Shown here: positions 18,066 to 27,681 of the stretch, piece after piece
Layout: each line of letters begins with the position of its first letter
Numbering within the stretch: position 1 is the stretch's first letter
DNA from: Sphingomonadales bacterium
GTDB taxonomy: Bacteria > Pseudomonadota > Alphaproteobacteria > Sphingomonadales > Sphingomonadaceae
DNA length: 53,180 nt
Assembly (NCBI GenBank): GCA_027489295.1
Contig: JAIYAA010000041.1
Span: 1 to 53,180, forward strand
Direction of reading: 5' to 3'
Program-made: the position numbers and the translations under genes
The notes under the pieces: generated by a model
Told to the model about the DNA's origin: nothing
Databases searched by the model: none
The model's input: the letters and a program-made list of their open reading frames with translations, nothing else

Positions 18066-20108
18066 TCAGGCGGCGATGCCCCATGCTTCGAGGAGCGCAG
18101 CCTCCGACGGCTCGCGTCCGCGGAAGGCGACGAAGTTCTCGATCGCCGGGCGGGAGCCGCCGGGGGAGAGAATCTCCTGCCGGAAGCGTGCGCCCAGCGC
18201 CCGCCGATCCGCCATCGGTGCCTGGAAGGCGCCATAGGCATCGCTGGAGAGCAACTCGGCCCAGAGATACGAGTAATAGCCTGCCGCATAGCCGCCCGCG
18301 AAGATATGGCTGAAGGCGTTCGCGAAGCGGTGCCATTCCGGCGGCCGGACGATGGCGACCTCGTCGCGTACCGCTTCGAGGATCGACCGGGGGTCGGGCG
18401 CATTGGGACCCCCGGCGGCGCGATGCAGCCGCAGGTCGAACAGGGCGAATTCCACCTGGCGCAGCAGCAGGGGCGCCAGCTGGAACTGGCGGGCGCCGAG
18501 CATCCGCTCGATCAGGATGTCGGGCAGCGCAGCGCCGGTGTCGACATGTGCCGACGCGGCCTTCAGGACGGCGGGCTCCCAGGCGAAGTTTTCGAGGAAC
18601 TGGCTCGGCAGTTCGACCGCATCCCACTCCACGCCCGAGACGCCCGCAACGCTCGGCACGTCGACGGCGCTCAGCAGGTGGTGGAGGACATGGCCCATCT
18701 CGTGGAACAGCGTGACCATCTCGCTGTGGGTGATGGTTGCGCTGGTCCCGGGCGCGGGCGGGGAGAAATTCGTGACCAGATAGGCCACCGGCCAGATCGC
18801 GCCACCGTCCTGATAGGCGCGGCAGGTGTTCATCCATGCCCCGCCGCGCTTGCCGTCGCGCGCGAACATGTCGGCGAACAGCGCTGCGAGCGGCCGTTCG
18901 GCAGCCTCGCCCCCGCGCCGGTAGATCTCGAAATGCCGGGCGTCGGGGTGCCACAGGCCGGCGCCGCTCGCCGCGCGGACCTCGACGTCGAACAGATCGC
19001 CGACCACCGCGAACAGCGCATCGAGAACCTTGGAGAGCGGCAGATGGGCGCGGATTTCGGCGCTGTCGAGCGCATGACGCGCCTGCCGCAACCGCTCGGT
19101 AACGAATGCGATGTCCCAGGGCTCGAGCGCCGGGATGCCCAGATGCTCGGCGGCGAAGGCGCGCAGATCCACGAGGTCTGCCTCGGCCTTGCCGCGGGCG
19201 AGGCGGGCTAGGCGCAGCAGGAAGGTCTCCACCGCCGCCGCGTCCGGCGCCATCTTGGTGGCGAGCGACTGCGCTACCGGATCGTCGAAGCCGAGGGCGA
19301 GGGCCTGGTCGGCGCGCAGGCGGAGGATTTCGCGCATGCGCTCGCCATTGTCGAATTCGCCGGCGTTCGGCCCCTGGTCCGACGCACGCGTGCCGAACGC
19401 GGCATAGACGCGCTGGCGCAGATCGCGATCCTCGGCATGCGACATCACCGCGAGGAAGGAGGGCGCGTGCAGCGTGACCAGCCATCCGGGCAAGCCCGCC
19501 CGTAGCGCGGCGTCGGCCATGCTCGCACGGTCGGCCTCGGGTATGCCGCGCAGCGTGTCCGCATCGGTGACGTGCAGCGTCCAGGCTTCGGTCGCATCGA
19601 GGACTGCGTTGGCGAAGGCGGTGGACAGGCGGCTGAGCTCCATCCAGCGCGCGGAGAACTGGGCCGCCGCCTCGCCGTGCAGCGCCACGCCGGAAAGCTC
19701 GAACTGCTGGAGCGCGAGGGCGAGGGCCCTGCGGCTCTCGGGGGCGAGCGCATCCGCCGGGATTTGCGACATCGCCGCGTGCAGCGCCTTGTCCTGGCCC
19801 AGGGCGGCGAGATGCGCGTCGACGATCGCCTGTGCCTCGGCATGGGCGGCCCGCAGTTCCGGCGAGCTGGTGACGCTGAGCAGGTGGCCCACAATACCCC
19901 AGGCCTGGTTCAGCGCGAGGTCTGCGGCTTCCTTCATGGGCAGCAACGCCGGATCGCCCGCCATGGCGCGGCAGGTGGCCATGGCCTGGGCATGGTCGTC
20001 GACGGCGATCCGCACGCCTTCCACCACATCTTCCGGGTGCACGGCGTCGAACGCGGGAAGGGTAGCGCTGCTTCGGCCAAAGCGGACGAGGGGGTTGGGG
20101 TGGGGCAT
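18066..20108 (-). CDS. M3-family metallopeptidase (oligopeptidase A / Dcp type)
   Basis: This is a zinc oligopeptidase of 680 aa, the usual length for the M3A family. The HEMGH zinc motif is at 469-473, followed downstream by a conserved glutamate region (GVEWDAVELPSQFLENFAW). The C-terminal part shows the family's FSHIFAGGYAAGYYSYLW stretch. There is no signal peptide, so it acts in the cytoplasm on short peptides. The ATG at 20108 is chosen because GAGGAAAG lies upstream at good spacing; an in-frame ATG four codons earlier contains that site. It is followed by an Lrp-type regulator gene and is divergent from a PLP enzyme gene. Its role is peptide turnover; specificity (dipeptidyl carboxypeptidase or endopeptidase) cannot be decided. 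Confidence 0.92.
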   Translation of the reverse strand: MPHPNPLVRFGRSSATLPAFDAVHPEDVVEGVRIAVDDHAQAMATCRAMAGDPALLPMKEAADLALNQAWGIVGHLLSVTSSPELRAAHAEAQAIVDAHLAALGQDKALHAAMSQIPADALAPESRRALALALQQFELSGVALHGEAAAQFSARWMELSRLSTAFANAVLDATEAWTLHVTDADTLRGIPEADRASMADAALRAGLPGWLVTLHAPSFLAVMSHAEDRDLRQRVYAAFGTRASDQGPNAGEFDNGERMREILRLRADQALALGFDDPVAQSLATKMAPDAAAVETFLLRLARLARGKAEADLVDLRAFAAEHLGIPALEPWDIAFVTERLRQARHALDSAEIRAHLPLSKVLDALFAVVGDLFDVEVRAASGAGLWHPDARHFEIYRRGGEAAERPLAALFADMFARDGKRGGAWMNTCRAYQDGGAIWPVAYLVTNFSPPAPGTSATITHSEMVTLFHEMGHVLHHLLSAVDVPSVAGVSGVEWDAVELPSQFLENFAWEPAVLKAASAHVDTGAALPDILIERMLGARQFQLAPLLLRQVEFALFDLRLHRAAGGPNAPDPRSILEAVRDEVAIVRPPEWHRFANAFSHIFAGGYAAGYYSYLWAELLSSDAYGAFQAPMADRRALGARFRQEILSPGGSRPAIENFVAFRGREPSEAALLEAWGIAA

Positions 20109-20480
20109 TGCTTTCCTCATGCTATGGACGTCCAGGATCGGGGCCGCTTCGTTTTCGGTTCGCCTTCGCATTGTAGCGAGACTGCACCGGCATGACCGCG
20201 TGCCTGAAGCACAGTGTTCCGCTTTGCCGCGGCAGGCGCAACCGATGTGTGCATTGGTGCGGCTGCGCGCAATCTGGTTTCCTCTAGCGATAGCCGCGAA
20301 TCCTTCTCGCTTCAGCTGCGGCGTTCTGTTTGCGAATTGGGAGTGCGGATCAAAAAGCGCAATGAAAATCCGATCGTCGAATAAAAGATGCAATTCAAAT
20401 GCGCGCCTTCCTGCCCAGGACCAAAACTTTGCACCCGTAACAAACCGTGTTGCTGCTATCCTCCGGCTGAGAGCTAAGGA
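20109..20480. promoter_or_regulatory. divergent promoter region, M3 peptidase / PLP enzyme
   Basis: This 372-nt gap lacks a gene and is AT-richer than the flanks, notably 20330-20410 with A-tracts. A 13-nt degenerate dyad GCAATTCAAATGC (20390-20402; 10 of 13 positions symmetrical) resembles an Lrp/AsnC-type site. I could not place a convincing -35/-10 pair. Confidence 0.4.
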
Positions 20481-21602
20481 ATGCGAGGTAGCGCGATCGT
20501 GCACGGGCAGGTTTTGGGGAATCAGGCGCTGGGCAGCCGGTGTGGCGCGCGCTGGACGGACTGGGCGATCGGGCGGATCGAAGCGGATTACACCCGGTCC
20601 GCGGATACGCATCTCATCCCGCTGCCGCTGCCCGCCTTGCCGGGGGTAGCCATCTACCTCAAGGACGAGAGCAGCCATCCGACCGGCAGCCTCAAGCACC
20701 GGCTTGCCCGATCGCTGTTCCTGCATGCGCTCTGCAATGGCTGGATTACCGAGCATACCACCGTGGTCGAAGCCTCTTCGGGGTCCACTGCGGTGTCCGA
20801 GGCGTATTTCGCCCGGATGCTGGGCCTGCCGTTCATCGCCGTCGTGCCGCGGAGCACCGCTGCGGAAAAGATCGCGGCGATCGAGGCGCTGGGCGGCGTG
20901 TGCCACCGGGTGCTCGATCCCGGCGCGGTCTATGGCGAGGCGGAGCGGCTCGCTGCCGAGGTCGGCGGGCACTATATGGACCAGTTCACCTTCGCCGAGC
21001 GCGCGACGGACTGGCGGGGCAACAACAACATCGCCGAAAGCATCTTCGCGCAGATGGTGCGCGAGCCCTCGCCGGTCCCGACCTGGATCGTGTGCGGCGC
21101 CGGCACCGGCGGGACCTCCGCCACGCTGGGTCGGTTCGTCCGCTACCATCGGCATCCGACAAGGATCTGCGTCGCCGACCCTGCGGCCTCGGTCTTCCAC
21201 CGCCATTGGCGCGATCGCGGGGTGCGCACCAATCCGGGCCACTGCAGCCTGATCGAGGGCATCGGCCGCCCTCGGGTCGAGCCTTCGTTCGTGCCGACGG
21301 TGATCGATCGCATGGAAGTGGTCGACGACGCAGCGTCGATCGCCGCGGCGCGCATGTTGTCGCGCCATCTCGGTCGGCGCGTCGGGGGCTCCACCGGGAC
21401 AAACCTCGTCGCCTGCGCGCGCCTGGCGAGCGAAATGGCGGAAGCCGGCGTCGATGGATCGATCGTCACGCTCCTGTGCGATTCCGGCGACCGCTACGCC
21501 TCGACCTATTTCAACGATCGCTGGATCGAGGAGCGCGGCCTGGCGGTGGGCGAGGAGGAACGCCGGATGCAGCATTTCCTGACCGCCGGACTCTACGAGT
21601 AG
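20481..21602 (+). CDS. PLP-dependent cysteine synthase-fold enzyme, Cds1-like
   Basis: This is a 373-aa fold-type II PLP enzyme. It has the Schiff-base lysine K72 in [10 protein letters not shown], the substrate loop [16 protein letters not shown] (96-111) and the PLP phosphate loop GAGTGGTSA (206-214). The SLKHR and [12 protein letters not shown] forms match the Cds1 group (L-cysteine desulfhydrase of mycobacteria) more than CysK or CysM. Cleavage of cysteine to H2S, pyruvate and ammonia is therefore likely, but not proved by sequence. The ATG at 20481 has AAGGA directly against it, which is too close; a GTG at 20499 is an alternative start. It is divergent from the M3 peptidase-Lrp operon and may be under that regulator. 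Confidence 0.85.
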   Translation: MRGSAIVHGQVLGNQALGSRCGARWTDWAIGRIEADYTRSADTHLIPLPLPALPGVAIYLKDESSHPTGSLKHRLARSLFLHALCNGWITEHTTVVEASSGSTAVSEAYFARMLGLPFIAVVPRSTAAEKIAAIEALGGVCHRVLDPGAVYGEAERLAAEVGGHYMDQFTFAERATDWRGNNNIAESIFAQMVREPSPVPTWIVCGAGTGGTSATLGRFVRYHRHPTRICVADPAASVFHRHWRDRGVRTNPGHCSLIEGIGRPRVEPSFVPTVIDRMEVVDDAASIAAARMLSRHLGRRVGGSTGTNLVACARLASEMAEAGVDGSIVTLLCDSGDRYASTYFNDRWIEERGLAVGEEERRMQHFLTAGLYE

Positions 21603-21684
21603 GCCGGTGGCACGATCTCGCGGCACCCTGTGTGGTCCGCCGCCGGGGTTACGCGGGCATGGCATCGTGCTATGCAGCCGCCGG

Positions 21685-22014
21685 ATGCGTGCACTGCTGC
21701 CCCTTTTCGTTTGTCTGATGCTGGTGCTCGCCAGCTGGGCCGGCGTCGTGCACGCCGCCGAGACCGCGGGCGGGACCGTCGCCGGTGTCGCCATCGTGCT
21801 GCATGCGCCCGGCGACGAGGATGAGGTGCCTGGCGATGCGGACAGCGCGCTGCCGCACCACCATGGCATGTGTCACGGCCATGATCTCGGCGCGCCCGCC
21901 GCGACCCTCGCGCGGGCGTTCGCGCAGGTCGACGCGGGCATGCGCCGGGTCGGGCGCGCGAACCGGCTGACCGGCATTCTGGGCAGCGTGATCCCGAGGC
22001 CGCCACAAGCCTGA
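21685..22014 (+). CDS. small His-rich exported protein upstream of czcCBA
   Basis: This 109-aa protein begins with a clear signal peptide (MRALLPLFVCLMLVLASWAG, cut near VHAAE) and carries a HHHGMCHGHD cluster about two-thirds along, a plausible metal-binding patch. I do not recognise a family. It lies 58 nt upstream of the czcC-like gene on the same strand and probably belongs to the same operon. A periplasmic metal-binding role, as CzcE or CopK-type proteins play in other systems, is inference. The ATG at 21685 is chosen for the signal peptide; the frame is open further upstream but that extension has no such features. Confidence 0.6.
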   Translation: MRALLPLFVCLMLVLASWAGVVHAAETAGGTVAGVAIVLHAPGDEDEVPGDADSALPHHHGMCHGHDLGAPAATLARAFAQVDAGMRRVGRANRLTGILGSVIPRPPQA

Positions 22015-22072
22015 CGATAGCTCGTCGCCGGCGAACGGCCGGCGTCCGGATCTCCTGTCAGGACTATCGACC

Positions 22073-23344
22073 ATGCAGACATTGCTGGCGGCCTTTCTGG
22101 CCGCCGCGTCCTGTGCCGCGACGGCGCAGGCGCAAACCGGACCGGCGCCCATGCGCGCGGTGCCGGTCCTCACCCTCGACGATGCCGTCGCCCTTGCCCT
22201 GGGCGCGTCCCCAGCCACCGACGCGGCCGCCGCGGGGATCGATGCGGCGGCGGCCGCGCGGACCGTTGCCGGCCTTCGCCCCAACCCGCTCCTGCAGGGG
22301 CAGGTGGAAAACATCGTCGGCTCGGGCAGCTATCGCGGCCTCCGCAGCGCCGAGACGACGCTAGGGCTGGCGCTGCCGATCGAGCGCGGCGGAAAGCGGC
22401 GCGCCCGGATCGCCGCGGCGGATGCCAGACTTGCGCGGGCCGAGCTGGAGGCGGCGATCGCCACGGCCGACACGCGGTTCGCGGTGATCGCGCTCTATGT
22501 GGAAGCGGTCGCCGCGGAGCGCCGGCTTGCGGTCGCCCGTGACCAGCTGCGCATCGCCGGCGACGTCTTGCGGGCAGCGGCGGTCCGGGTGCGCGCCGGG
22601 CGGGCCTCGCCGCTGGAAGAGCAGCGCGCGGATGTTGCGCGGGTAACGGCCGAGGCTGCGGCCGATCGTGCGGCGCGTCTCGTCGATGCGGCGCGCGCCA
22701 ACCTTGCGCTACGCATCGGGCGACCGATCGAGGGCGTGCTGGACGCGCGCGTGCTGGACCGGCTGCCCGGCGCACGGTCCGGCCCCGTGCTCGCTCCGCA
22801 GGTGGTGGGGACGCTGGCGCTGGCGGCGGCGGATGCCGATCTGGCGATCGCCGATGCCGGGGTGCAGCTGGCGCATGCCGATCGTGTGCCGGACCTCAAC
22901 GTCGGCCCCGCCCTCCGGCGGCTGGAGGCGACCAACGATCTGGCGGCGGTGTTCAGCATTTCGATCCCCGTTCCGTTGTTCAACAACGGCAAGGCTGCCA
23001 TCGCCGAGGCGCGCGCGCTGCGTGCCCGCGCGGACTCGCAGCGCCGGGCGACCCGGCTCGAGGTAGCGCAGGCGATCACCACGGCGGAGGCCGAGGCTGC
23101 GAATGCCGCGGGAACCGCCCGCGCCGCCGCCGGTCCCGCGCTGGCGGCCGCGCAGGAAGCGGCGCGCATCGCCCGGATCGGCTATCGCGAGGGTAAGTTC
23201 GGCCAGCTCGACCTGCTCGATGCGGAGCGGACGCTGGCCGAAACGCGGCTGGCCGCCATCGACGCGCTCGCCGCCTATCAGACTGCACATGCCCGGCTGG
23301 AGCGTCTTACCGCCCCCGTGGCGATCAACGGGGATTCACGATGA
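22073..23344 (+). CDS. czcC: CzcC-like outer membrane efflux protein (TolC family)
   Basis: This is the outer-membrane channel of a tripartite metal efflux pump, 423 aa. It has a signal peptide (cut near ATAQA), two alanine- and arginine-rich coiled-coil repeats typical of OEP domains, and the late motif GYREGKFGQLDLLDAERTLA that is diagnostic of CzcC/CnrC proteins. It overlaps the next gene by ATGA, so the outer and periplasmic components are translationally coupled. The gene name follows family and operon order; the exact metal is not proved. Confidence 0.9.
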   Translation: MQTLLAAFLAAASCAATAQAQTGPAPMRAVPVLTLDDAVALALGASPATDAAAAGIDAAAAARTVAGLRPNPLLQGQVENIVGSGSYRGLRSAETTLGLALPIERGGKRRARIAAADARLARAELEAAIATADTRFAVIALYVEAVAAERRLAVARDQLRIAGDVLRAAAVRVRAGRASPLEEQRADVARVTAEAAADRAARLVDAARANLALRIGRPIEGVLDARVLDRLPGARSGPVLAPQVVGTLALAAADADLAIADAGVQLAHADRVPDLNVGPALRRLEATNDLAAVFSISIPVPLFNNGKAAIAEARALRARADSQRRATRLEVAQAITTAEAEAANAAGTARAAAGPALAAAQEAARIARIGYREGKFGQLDLLDAERTLAETRLAAIDALAAYQTAHARLERLTAPVAINGDSR

Positions 23345-24489
23345 TGCGCATCTTCACGCTGGCGAGCGCCTGCACGCTCGCGCTGCTTCTCGGCGGTTGT
23401 GGCGGGGGTGCCGATCCGATCCCCGCCGCCGACAACGCGGCGGCTGCGCCGTCGAATGGCCATGCGGAGGAGGGTGCGATCGCGCTCTCTGCCGACCAGA
23501 TCGCGGCAGCGGGCGTCCAGATCGGCCGCCCGATCGTGGGCGGGGCGGGGACGATCGACCTGCCGGCGCTCATCGAGGGCGATCCGCAGGCGACCCAGGT
23601 CGTCTCCGCGGCCATCGGGGGACGGGTGGTCGCGCTCCACCGCAATCTCGGCCAGTCGGTATCGCGCGGCGAGACCATCGCGGTGATCGAGAGCCGCGAG
23701 GCCGCCCAGCTCAAGGGCGATGTCGCGGCGGCCCGCGCACGCCTGCAGCTGGCGCAGGGAAATCTGGCACGCGAGCAGCGGCTGTTCGCCGAACGGGTTT
23801 CGGCCGAACAGGATCTCGTCGCGGCGCGGACTGCGGCGGCGGAGGCGCGCATTGCGCTTGCCCAGGCGCAGAGCCAGATCGCCGCCGCCGGCGGCGGTGG
23901 CGGCGGGCTCAACCGGATCGGCATCGTCGCCCCGATGGCGGGCCAGGTCATCGCCCGGCCGGTGACGCTGGGACAGACCGTGACGGCCGATGCCGAGCTC
24001 TATCGTATCGCCAATCTGGGGCAGGTCTCGGTCACGCTCGCGCTGCGCCCCGAGGATGCCGGTCGGGTTGGGCCCGGCAACCGGGTGCGCGTGACGGCAC
24101 CCGGCCGACAGGCGGGCGCGACGATCCGCTTCGTGTCGCCCGTGCTCGATCCGCAGACGCGCCAGGTGCCGGTGATCGCCATGCTCGACAACAGCACCGG
24201 CCTTTGGCGCATCGGCGAGCCGGTCACGGCGTCGATCCAGCTTTCCGGTGGCGGCGGTCCGGAGGCGCTGCGCGTACCGCTGACCGCCGTGCAGACCGTG
24301 GCAGGCAAGCCGGTGGTCTTCGTGCGCACGGACAGGGGCTTCCAGGCCACCCCCGTGGTGCTCGGCGATGCCGCTGGCGCAACCGTGATCGTCCGCTCGG
24401 GCCTTTCCGGCGACGCGCGCATCGCCACCATCGGCAGCTTCATCCTCAAGGCCGAGCTCGGCAAGGGTGAAGCGGGGCAGGAGGACTGA
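23341..24489 (+). CDS. czcB: CzcB-like periplasmic adaptor (RND efflux, HlyD family)
   Basis: This is the membrane-fusion subunit of the metal efflux pump, 382 aa. The N terminus is a lipoprotein signal (MMRIFTLASACTLALLLGGC, lipobox LGGC). Then come a barrel-sandwich half (VVALHRNLGQSVSRGETIAV), a helical hairpin (about 115-175), the second sandwich half (IVAPMAGQVIARPVTLGQTV) and a beta-barrel. The glycine run GGGGGG near 180 links hairpin and sandwich. It starts inside the czcC stop (ATGA) and ends 3 nt before czcA. It lacks the His-rich N-terminal extension of some CzcB proteins; the separate His-rich protein at the head of the operon might take that part. Confidence 0.9.
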   Translation: MMRIFTLASACTLALLLGGCGGGADPIPAADNAAAAPSNGHAEEGAIALSADQIAAAGVQIGRPIVGGAGTIDLPALIEGDPQATQVVSAAIGGRVVALHRNLGQSVSRGETIAVIESREAAQLKGDVAAARARLQLAQGNLAREQRLFAERVSAEQDLVAARTAAAEARIALAQAQSQIAAAGGGGGGLNRIGIVAPMAGQVIARPVTLGQTVTADAELYRIANLGQVSVTLALRPEDAGRVGPGNRVRVTAPGRQAGATIRFVSPVLDPQTRQVPVIAMLDNSTGLWRIGEPVTASIQLSGGGGPEALRVPLTAVQTVAGKPVVFVRTDRGFQATPVVLGDAAGATVIVRSGLSGDARIATIGSFILKAELGKGEAGQED

Positions 24490-24492
24490 GCC

Positions 24493-27400
24493 ATGATCGC
24501 ATCCATTGTCACCTGGGCGGTCGACCGGCGCTGGCTCGTCCTGCTGCTCACCGCCATCGCCGCCGTGGTCGGGGCATGGTCGTTGTCCAGACTGCCGATC
24601 GACGCCGTGCCGGACATCACCAACAACCAGGTCCAGATCAACGTGCGGGCACCGGCGCTCTCGCCCGAGCTGGTCGAGAAGCAGGTATCGTTCCCGATCG
24701 AGACCGCGCTCGCCGGCATTCCCGGCCTCGACCATACCAGATCGCTCAGCCGCAACGGCTTCGCGCAGGTAACGGCGGTCTTCTCGGAAAAGACCGACAT
24801 CTATTTCGCCCGCCAGCAGGTGGGGGAGCGGCTGCAGGGCGTCGCCGAAAGCCTGCCCGCCGGGGTCGCTCCGGAAATGGGCCCGATCGCGACGGGCCTG
24901 GGCGAAGTCTATATGTGGACCGTCCGTCTGCAGCACCGCGCCGATGACCGCCACCGCCCCGGCGAGCCGGGCCAGCAGCCCGACGGGTCGTACATCACGC
25001 CGGAAGGCGAGCGCCTCGTCAGCGCCGAGGACAAGGCGACCTATCTGCGCACGGCGCAGGACTGGATCGTCACGCCCCTGCTCAAGAACGTCCCTGGTGT
25101 GGCCGGGATCGATTCGATCGGCGGCTATGCCAAGCAGTATCTCGTCGTGCCGGACGTGCAGAAGCTCGCGGCGCTCGGGATCACGCTCCCCGACCTCGGC
25201 AGCGCGCTGGAACGCAACAACACCAGCGTCGGCGGCGGCGTCGTCAGCCGGAATGGCGAGGGCCTCGCGGTCCGCTCCGACGCGCTGATCCGCAACGCGA
25301 CCGACCTTGCCCGCACGGTGATCGCCACCCGCGCGGGCGTGCCGATCACGCTCGCGGAAGTCGCCACGGTGCGCCCCGGCCAGGCGGTGCGCATGGGTTC
25401 CGCCTCCGAAAACGGCACCGAAGTGGTCGTCGGAACGGCGATCATGCGGATCGGCGAGAACAGCCGGACGGTGGCGACCGCGGTCGCGGATCGGCTGAAG
25501 GCGATCAACGCCTCGTTGCCGCCGGACGTGGTGGTGGAGCCGGTGCTCGATCGCACCGCGCTGGTCAACGCCACCATCACCACCGTCGCGCGCAATTTGG
25601 GCGAGGGGGCGCTGCTCGTGGTGGTGGTGCTGTTTCTGTTGCTCGGCAATTTTCGCGCGGCGCTGATCGCGGCGCTGGTCATCCCGGTCACGATGCTGCT
25701 GACCGGGTTCGGCATGCTCCGGCTTGGCGTCTCCGCCAATCTGATGAGCCTCGGCGCCCTCGATTTCGGGCTCATCGTCGACGGCGCGGTGATCATCGTC
25801 GAGAATGCGCTGCGGCGGATCGCGGAGCGACAGCATCGGCAAGGCGGGCGGCTCGATCGTCCCGCGCGGCTGGAAACCGTCGCCGAGGCGGCGCGCGAGA
25901 TGATCCGGCCCTCGGTCTATGGCCAGGCGATCATCGTCTTGGTCTATGTGCCGCTGCTGCTGCTCACCGGCGTCGAAGGCAAGACCTTCGTGCCGATGGC
26001 GCGGACCGTCATCCTCGCGCTCGCCTTCGCCTTCGTGCTCTCGGTCACCTTCGTCCCGGCGCTGATCGCGATCTGGCTGTCCAACCGGGTCGAGGAGACG
26101 GACGGGCGCATCATCGCCTGGCTCAAGCGCCGGTACGCGCCGGGGCTGGACCGCGCGATGCGGCGTCCGACGCTGACGATCGGCGCGGGCATCGCCAGCC
26201 TGGTCGTCGCCGCGCTGGCCTTCGCCGGCCTGGGGCAGGTGTTCCTGCCCCAGCTCGACGAGGGCGACCTACTGATCCAGGCGCTGCGCATCCCCGCGAC
26301 CTCGGTCGAGCAAAGCCAGGCGATGCAGCTGCCGCTCGAGCGCATGCTGGCGAAACAGCCCGAGGTGCGCTTCGTCTTCTCCAAGACCGGCACCGCGGAG
26401 CTCGCCTCCGATCCGATGCCGCCCAACGCCACCGACATGTTCGTGATCCTCAAACCGCGCGCGCAATGGCCGAATCCCGGTCTTGCAAAGGCGGCGCTGG
26501 TGGCGCGGTTCGAGACGGCACTCGGCCGCTTCCCCGGCAATGCCTATGAGATCACCCAGCCGATCCAGATGCGGTTCAACGAACTGATCGCGGGCGTCCG
26601 GGGGGACATCGCGGTGAAGGTGTTCGGCGACGATTTCGCGACCATGAACCGCACCGCCGAGCAGATCGCCGGCGTGCTGCGCCGAACGCCGGGGGCCGCC
26701 GACGTGAAGGTCGAGCAGACCACCGGCCTGCCGATGCTCGACATCCGGGTGAACCGCGATGCCATGGCCCGGCTCGGCGTCACCGCGCAGGAAGTGCAGG
26801 ACACGATCACCGCCACCATCGGCGGCCGGACGGCCGGCATGATCTTCGAAGGCGATCGCCGGTTCCCGGTGGTGATCCGCCTGTCGGAAGCGCAGCGGGC
26901 GGATCTGGCGCTGCTGGGCCAGGTCCAGGTGCCGGTCCCGGGGGGCAGGTTCGTGCCGCTGGCCAGCGTTGCCGACCTCCGCGTCGTCGACGGGCCGAAC
27001 CAGATCAGTCGCGACAACGGCAAGCGCCGCATCGTCGTCCAGGCCAATGTGCGCGGGCGCGACGTGGCATCGGTGGTGGCCGATGCTCAGTCCGCGATCG
27101 GGCGGGAGGTTCGCCTGCCGGCCGGAAGCTATCTCGAATGGGGCGGACAGTTCGAGAACCTGCAATCCGCCAGCGCCCGGCTGAAACTCGTCGTGCCGGG
27201 CTGTTTCGTGCTCATCCTGCTGTTGCTCTATGGGGCGCTGGGGAATGTCCGCGACGCCGCCATCGTCTTCACCGGGGTGCCCTTTGCCCTGGTCGGGGGT
27301 GTCCTGCTGCTGTTCGCGCGCGGCATGGACTTCTCGATCTCGGCCGCGGTCGGGTTCATCGCCTTGTCCGGTATCGCGGTGCTGAACGGACTGGTGATGC

Positions 27401-27681
27401 TGAGCGCGATCCAGGCGCTGGTGCAGGGCGGGATGGAACGCGCCGAGGCGGCACGCAGCGGCGCGATGCAGCGCCTTCGGCCGGTCGCGATGACCGCGCT
27501 GGTGGCGTCCCTGGGTTTCGTCCCGATGGCGCTCGGGCACGGCGCGGGGGCGGAGGTGCAGAAGCCGCTCGCCACCGTGGTGATCGGCGGGCTGCTTTCC
27601 GCGACGCTGCTGACGCTGTTCGTGCTGCCGACGCTGTATGCGCGGTTTGGGCAGCGGCCGAGGCCGGCGATCAGCGGGTAA
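24493..27681 (+). CDS. czcA: CzcA-like heavy-metal RND efflux pump
   Basis: This is the inner-membrane proton-driven pump, 1062 aa, the usual HME-RND length. The first transmembrane segment is at about 12-30. The family signature DFGLIVDGAVIIVEN (about 424-438) carries the proton-relay acidic residues, and its DGAV form is that of the Zn/Co/Cd group (CzcA, CnrA) rather than the Cu/Ag group (CusA). Later stretches include GVRGDIAVKVFGDD and TGVPFALVGGVLLL. It completes the czcCBA order. Its TAA stop directly abuts the stop of the convergent DUF2891 gene with no terminator space. No metal-responsive regulator gene is nearby. Confidence 0.93.
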   Translation: MIASIVTWAVDRRWLVLLLTAIAAVVGAWSLSRLPIDAVPDITNNQVQINVRAPALSPELVEKQVSFPIETALAGIPGLDHTRSLSRNGFAQVTAVFSEKTDIYFARQQVGERLQGVAESLPAGVAPEMGPIATGLGEVYMWTVRLQHRADDRHRPGEPGQQPDGSYITPEGERLVSAEDKATYLRTAQDWIVTPLLKNVPGVAGIDSIGGYAKQYLVVPDVQKLAALGITLPDLGSALERNNTSVGGGVVSRNGEGLAVRSDALIRNATDLARTVIATRAGVPITLAEVATVRPGQAVRMGSASENGTEVVVGTAIMRIGENSRTVATAVADRLKAINASLPPDVVVEPVLDRTALVNATITTVARNLGEGALLVVVVLFLLLGNFRAALIAALVIPVTMLLTGFGMLRLGVSANLMSLGALDFGLIVDGAVIIVENALRRIAERQHRQGGRLDRPARLETVAEAAREMIRPSVYGQAIIVLVYVPLLLLTGVEGKTFVPMARTVILALAFAFVLSVTFVPALIAIWLSNRVEETDGRIIAWLKRRYAPGLDRAMRRPTLTIGAGIASLVVAALAFAGLGQVFLPQLDEGDLLIQALRIPATSVEQSQAMQLPLERMLAKQPEVRFVFSKTGTAELASDPMPPNATDMFVILKPRAQWPNPGLAKAALVARFETALGRFPGNAYEITQPIQMRFNELIAGVRGDIAVKVFGDDFATMNRTAEQIAGVLRRTPGAADVKVEQTTGLPMLDIRVNRDAMARLGVTAQEVQDTITATIGGRTAGMIFEGDRRFPVVIRLSEAQRADLALLGQVQVPVPGGRFVPLASVADLRVVDGPNQISRDNGKRRIVVQANVRGRDVASVVADAQSAIGREVRLPAGSYLEWGGQFENLQSASARLKLVVPGCFVLILLLLYGALGNVRDAAIVFTGVPFALVGGVLLLFARGMDFSISAAVGFIALSGIAVLNGLVMLSAIQALVQGGMERAEAARSGAMQRLRPVAMTALVASLGFVPMALGHGAGAEVQKPLATVVIGGLLSATLLTLFVLPTLYARFGQRPRPAISG

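Noticed and set aside
20390..20402. Firm Lrp-binding site
   Set aside because: Only 10 of 13 positions are symmetrical and the region is AT-rich, where such dyads arise by chance; kept only as a note in the promoter region.
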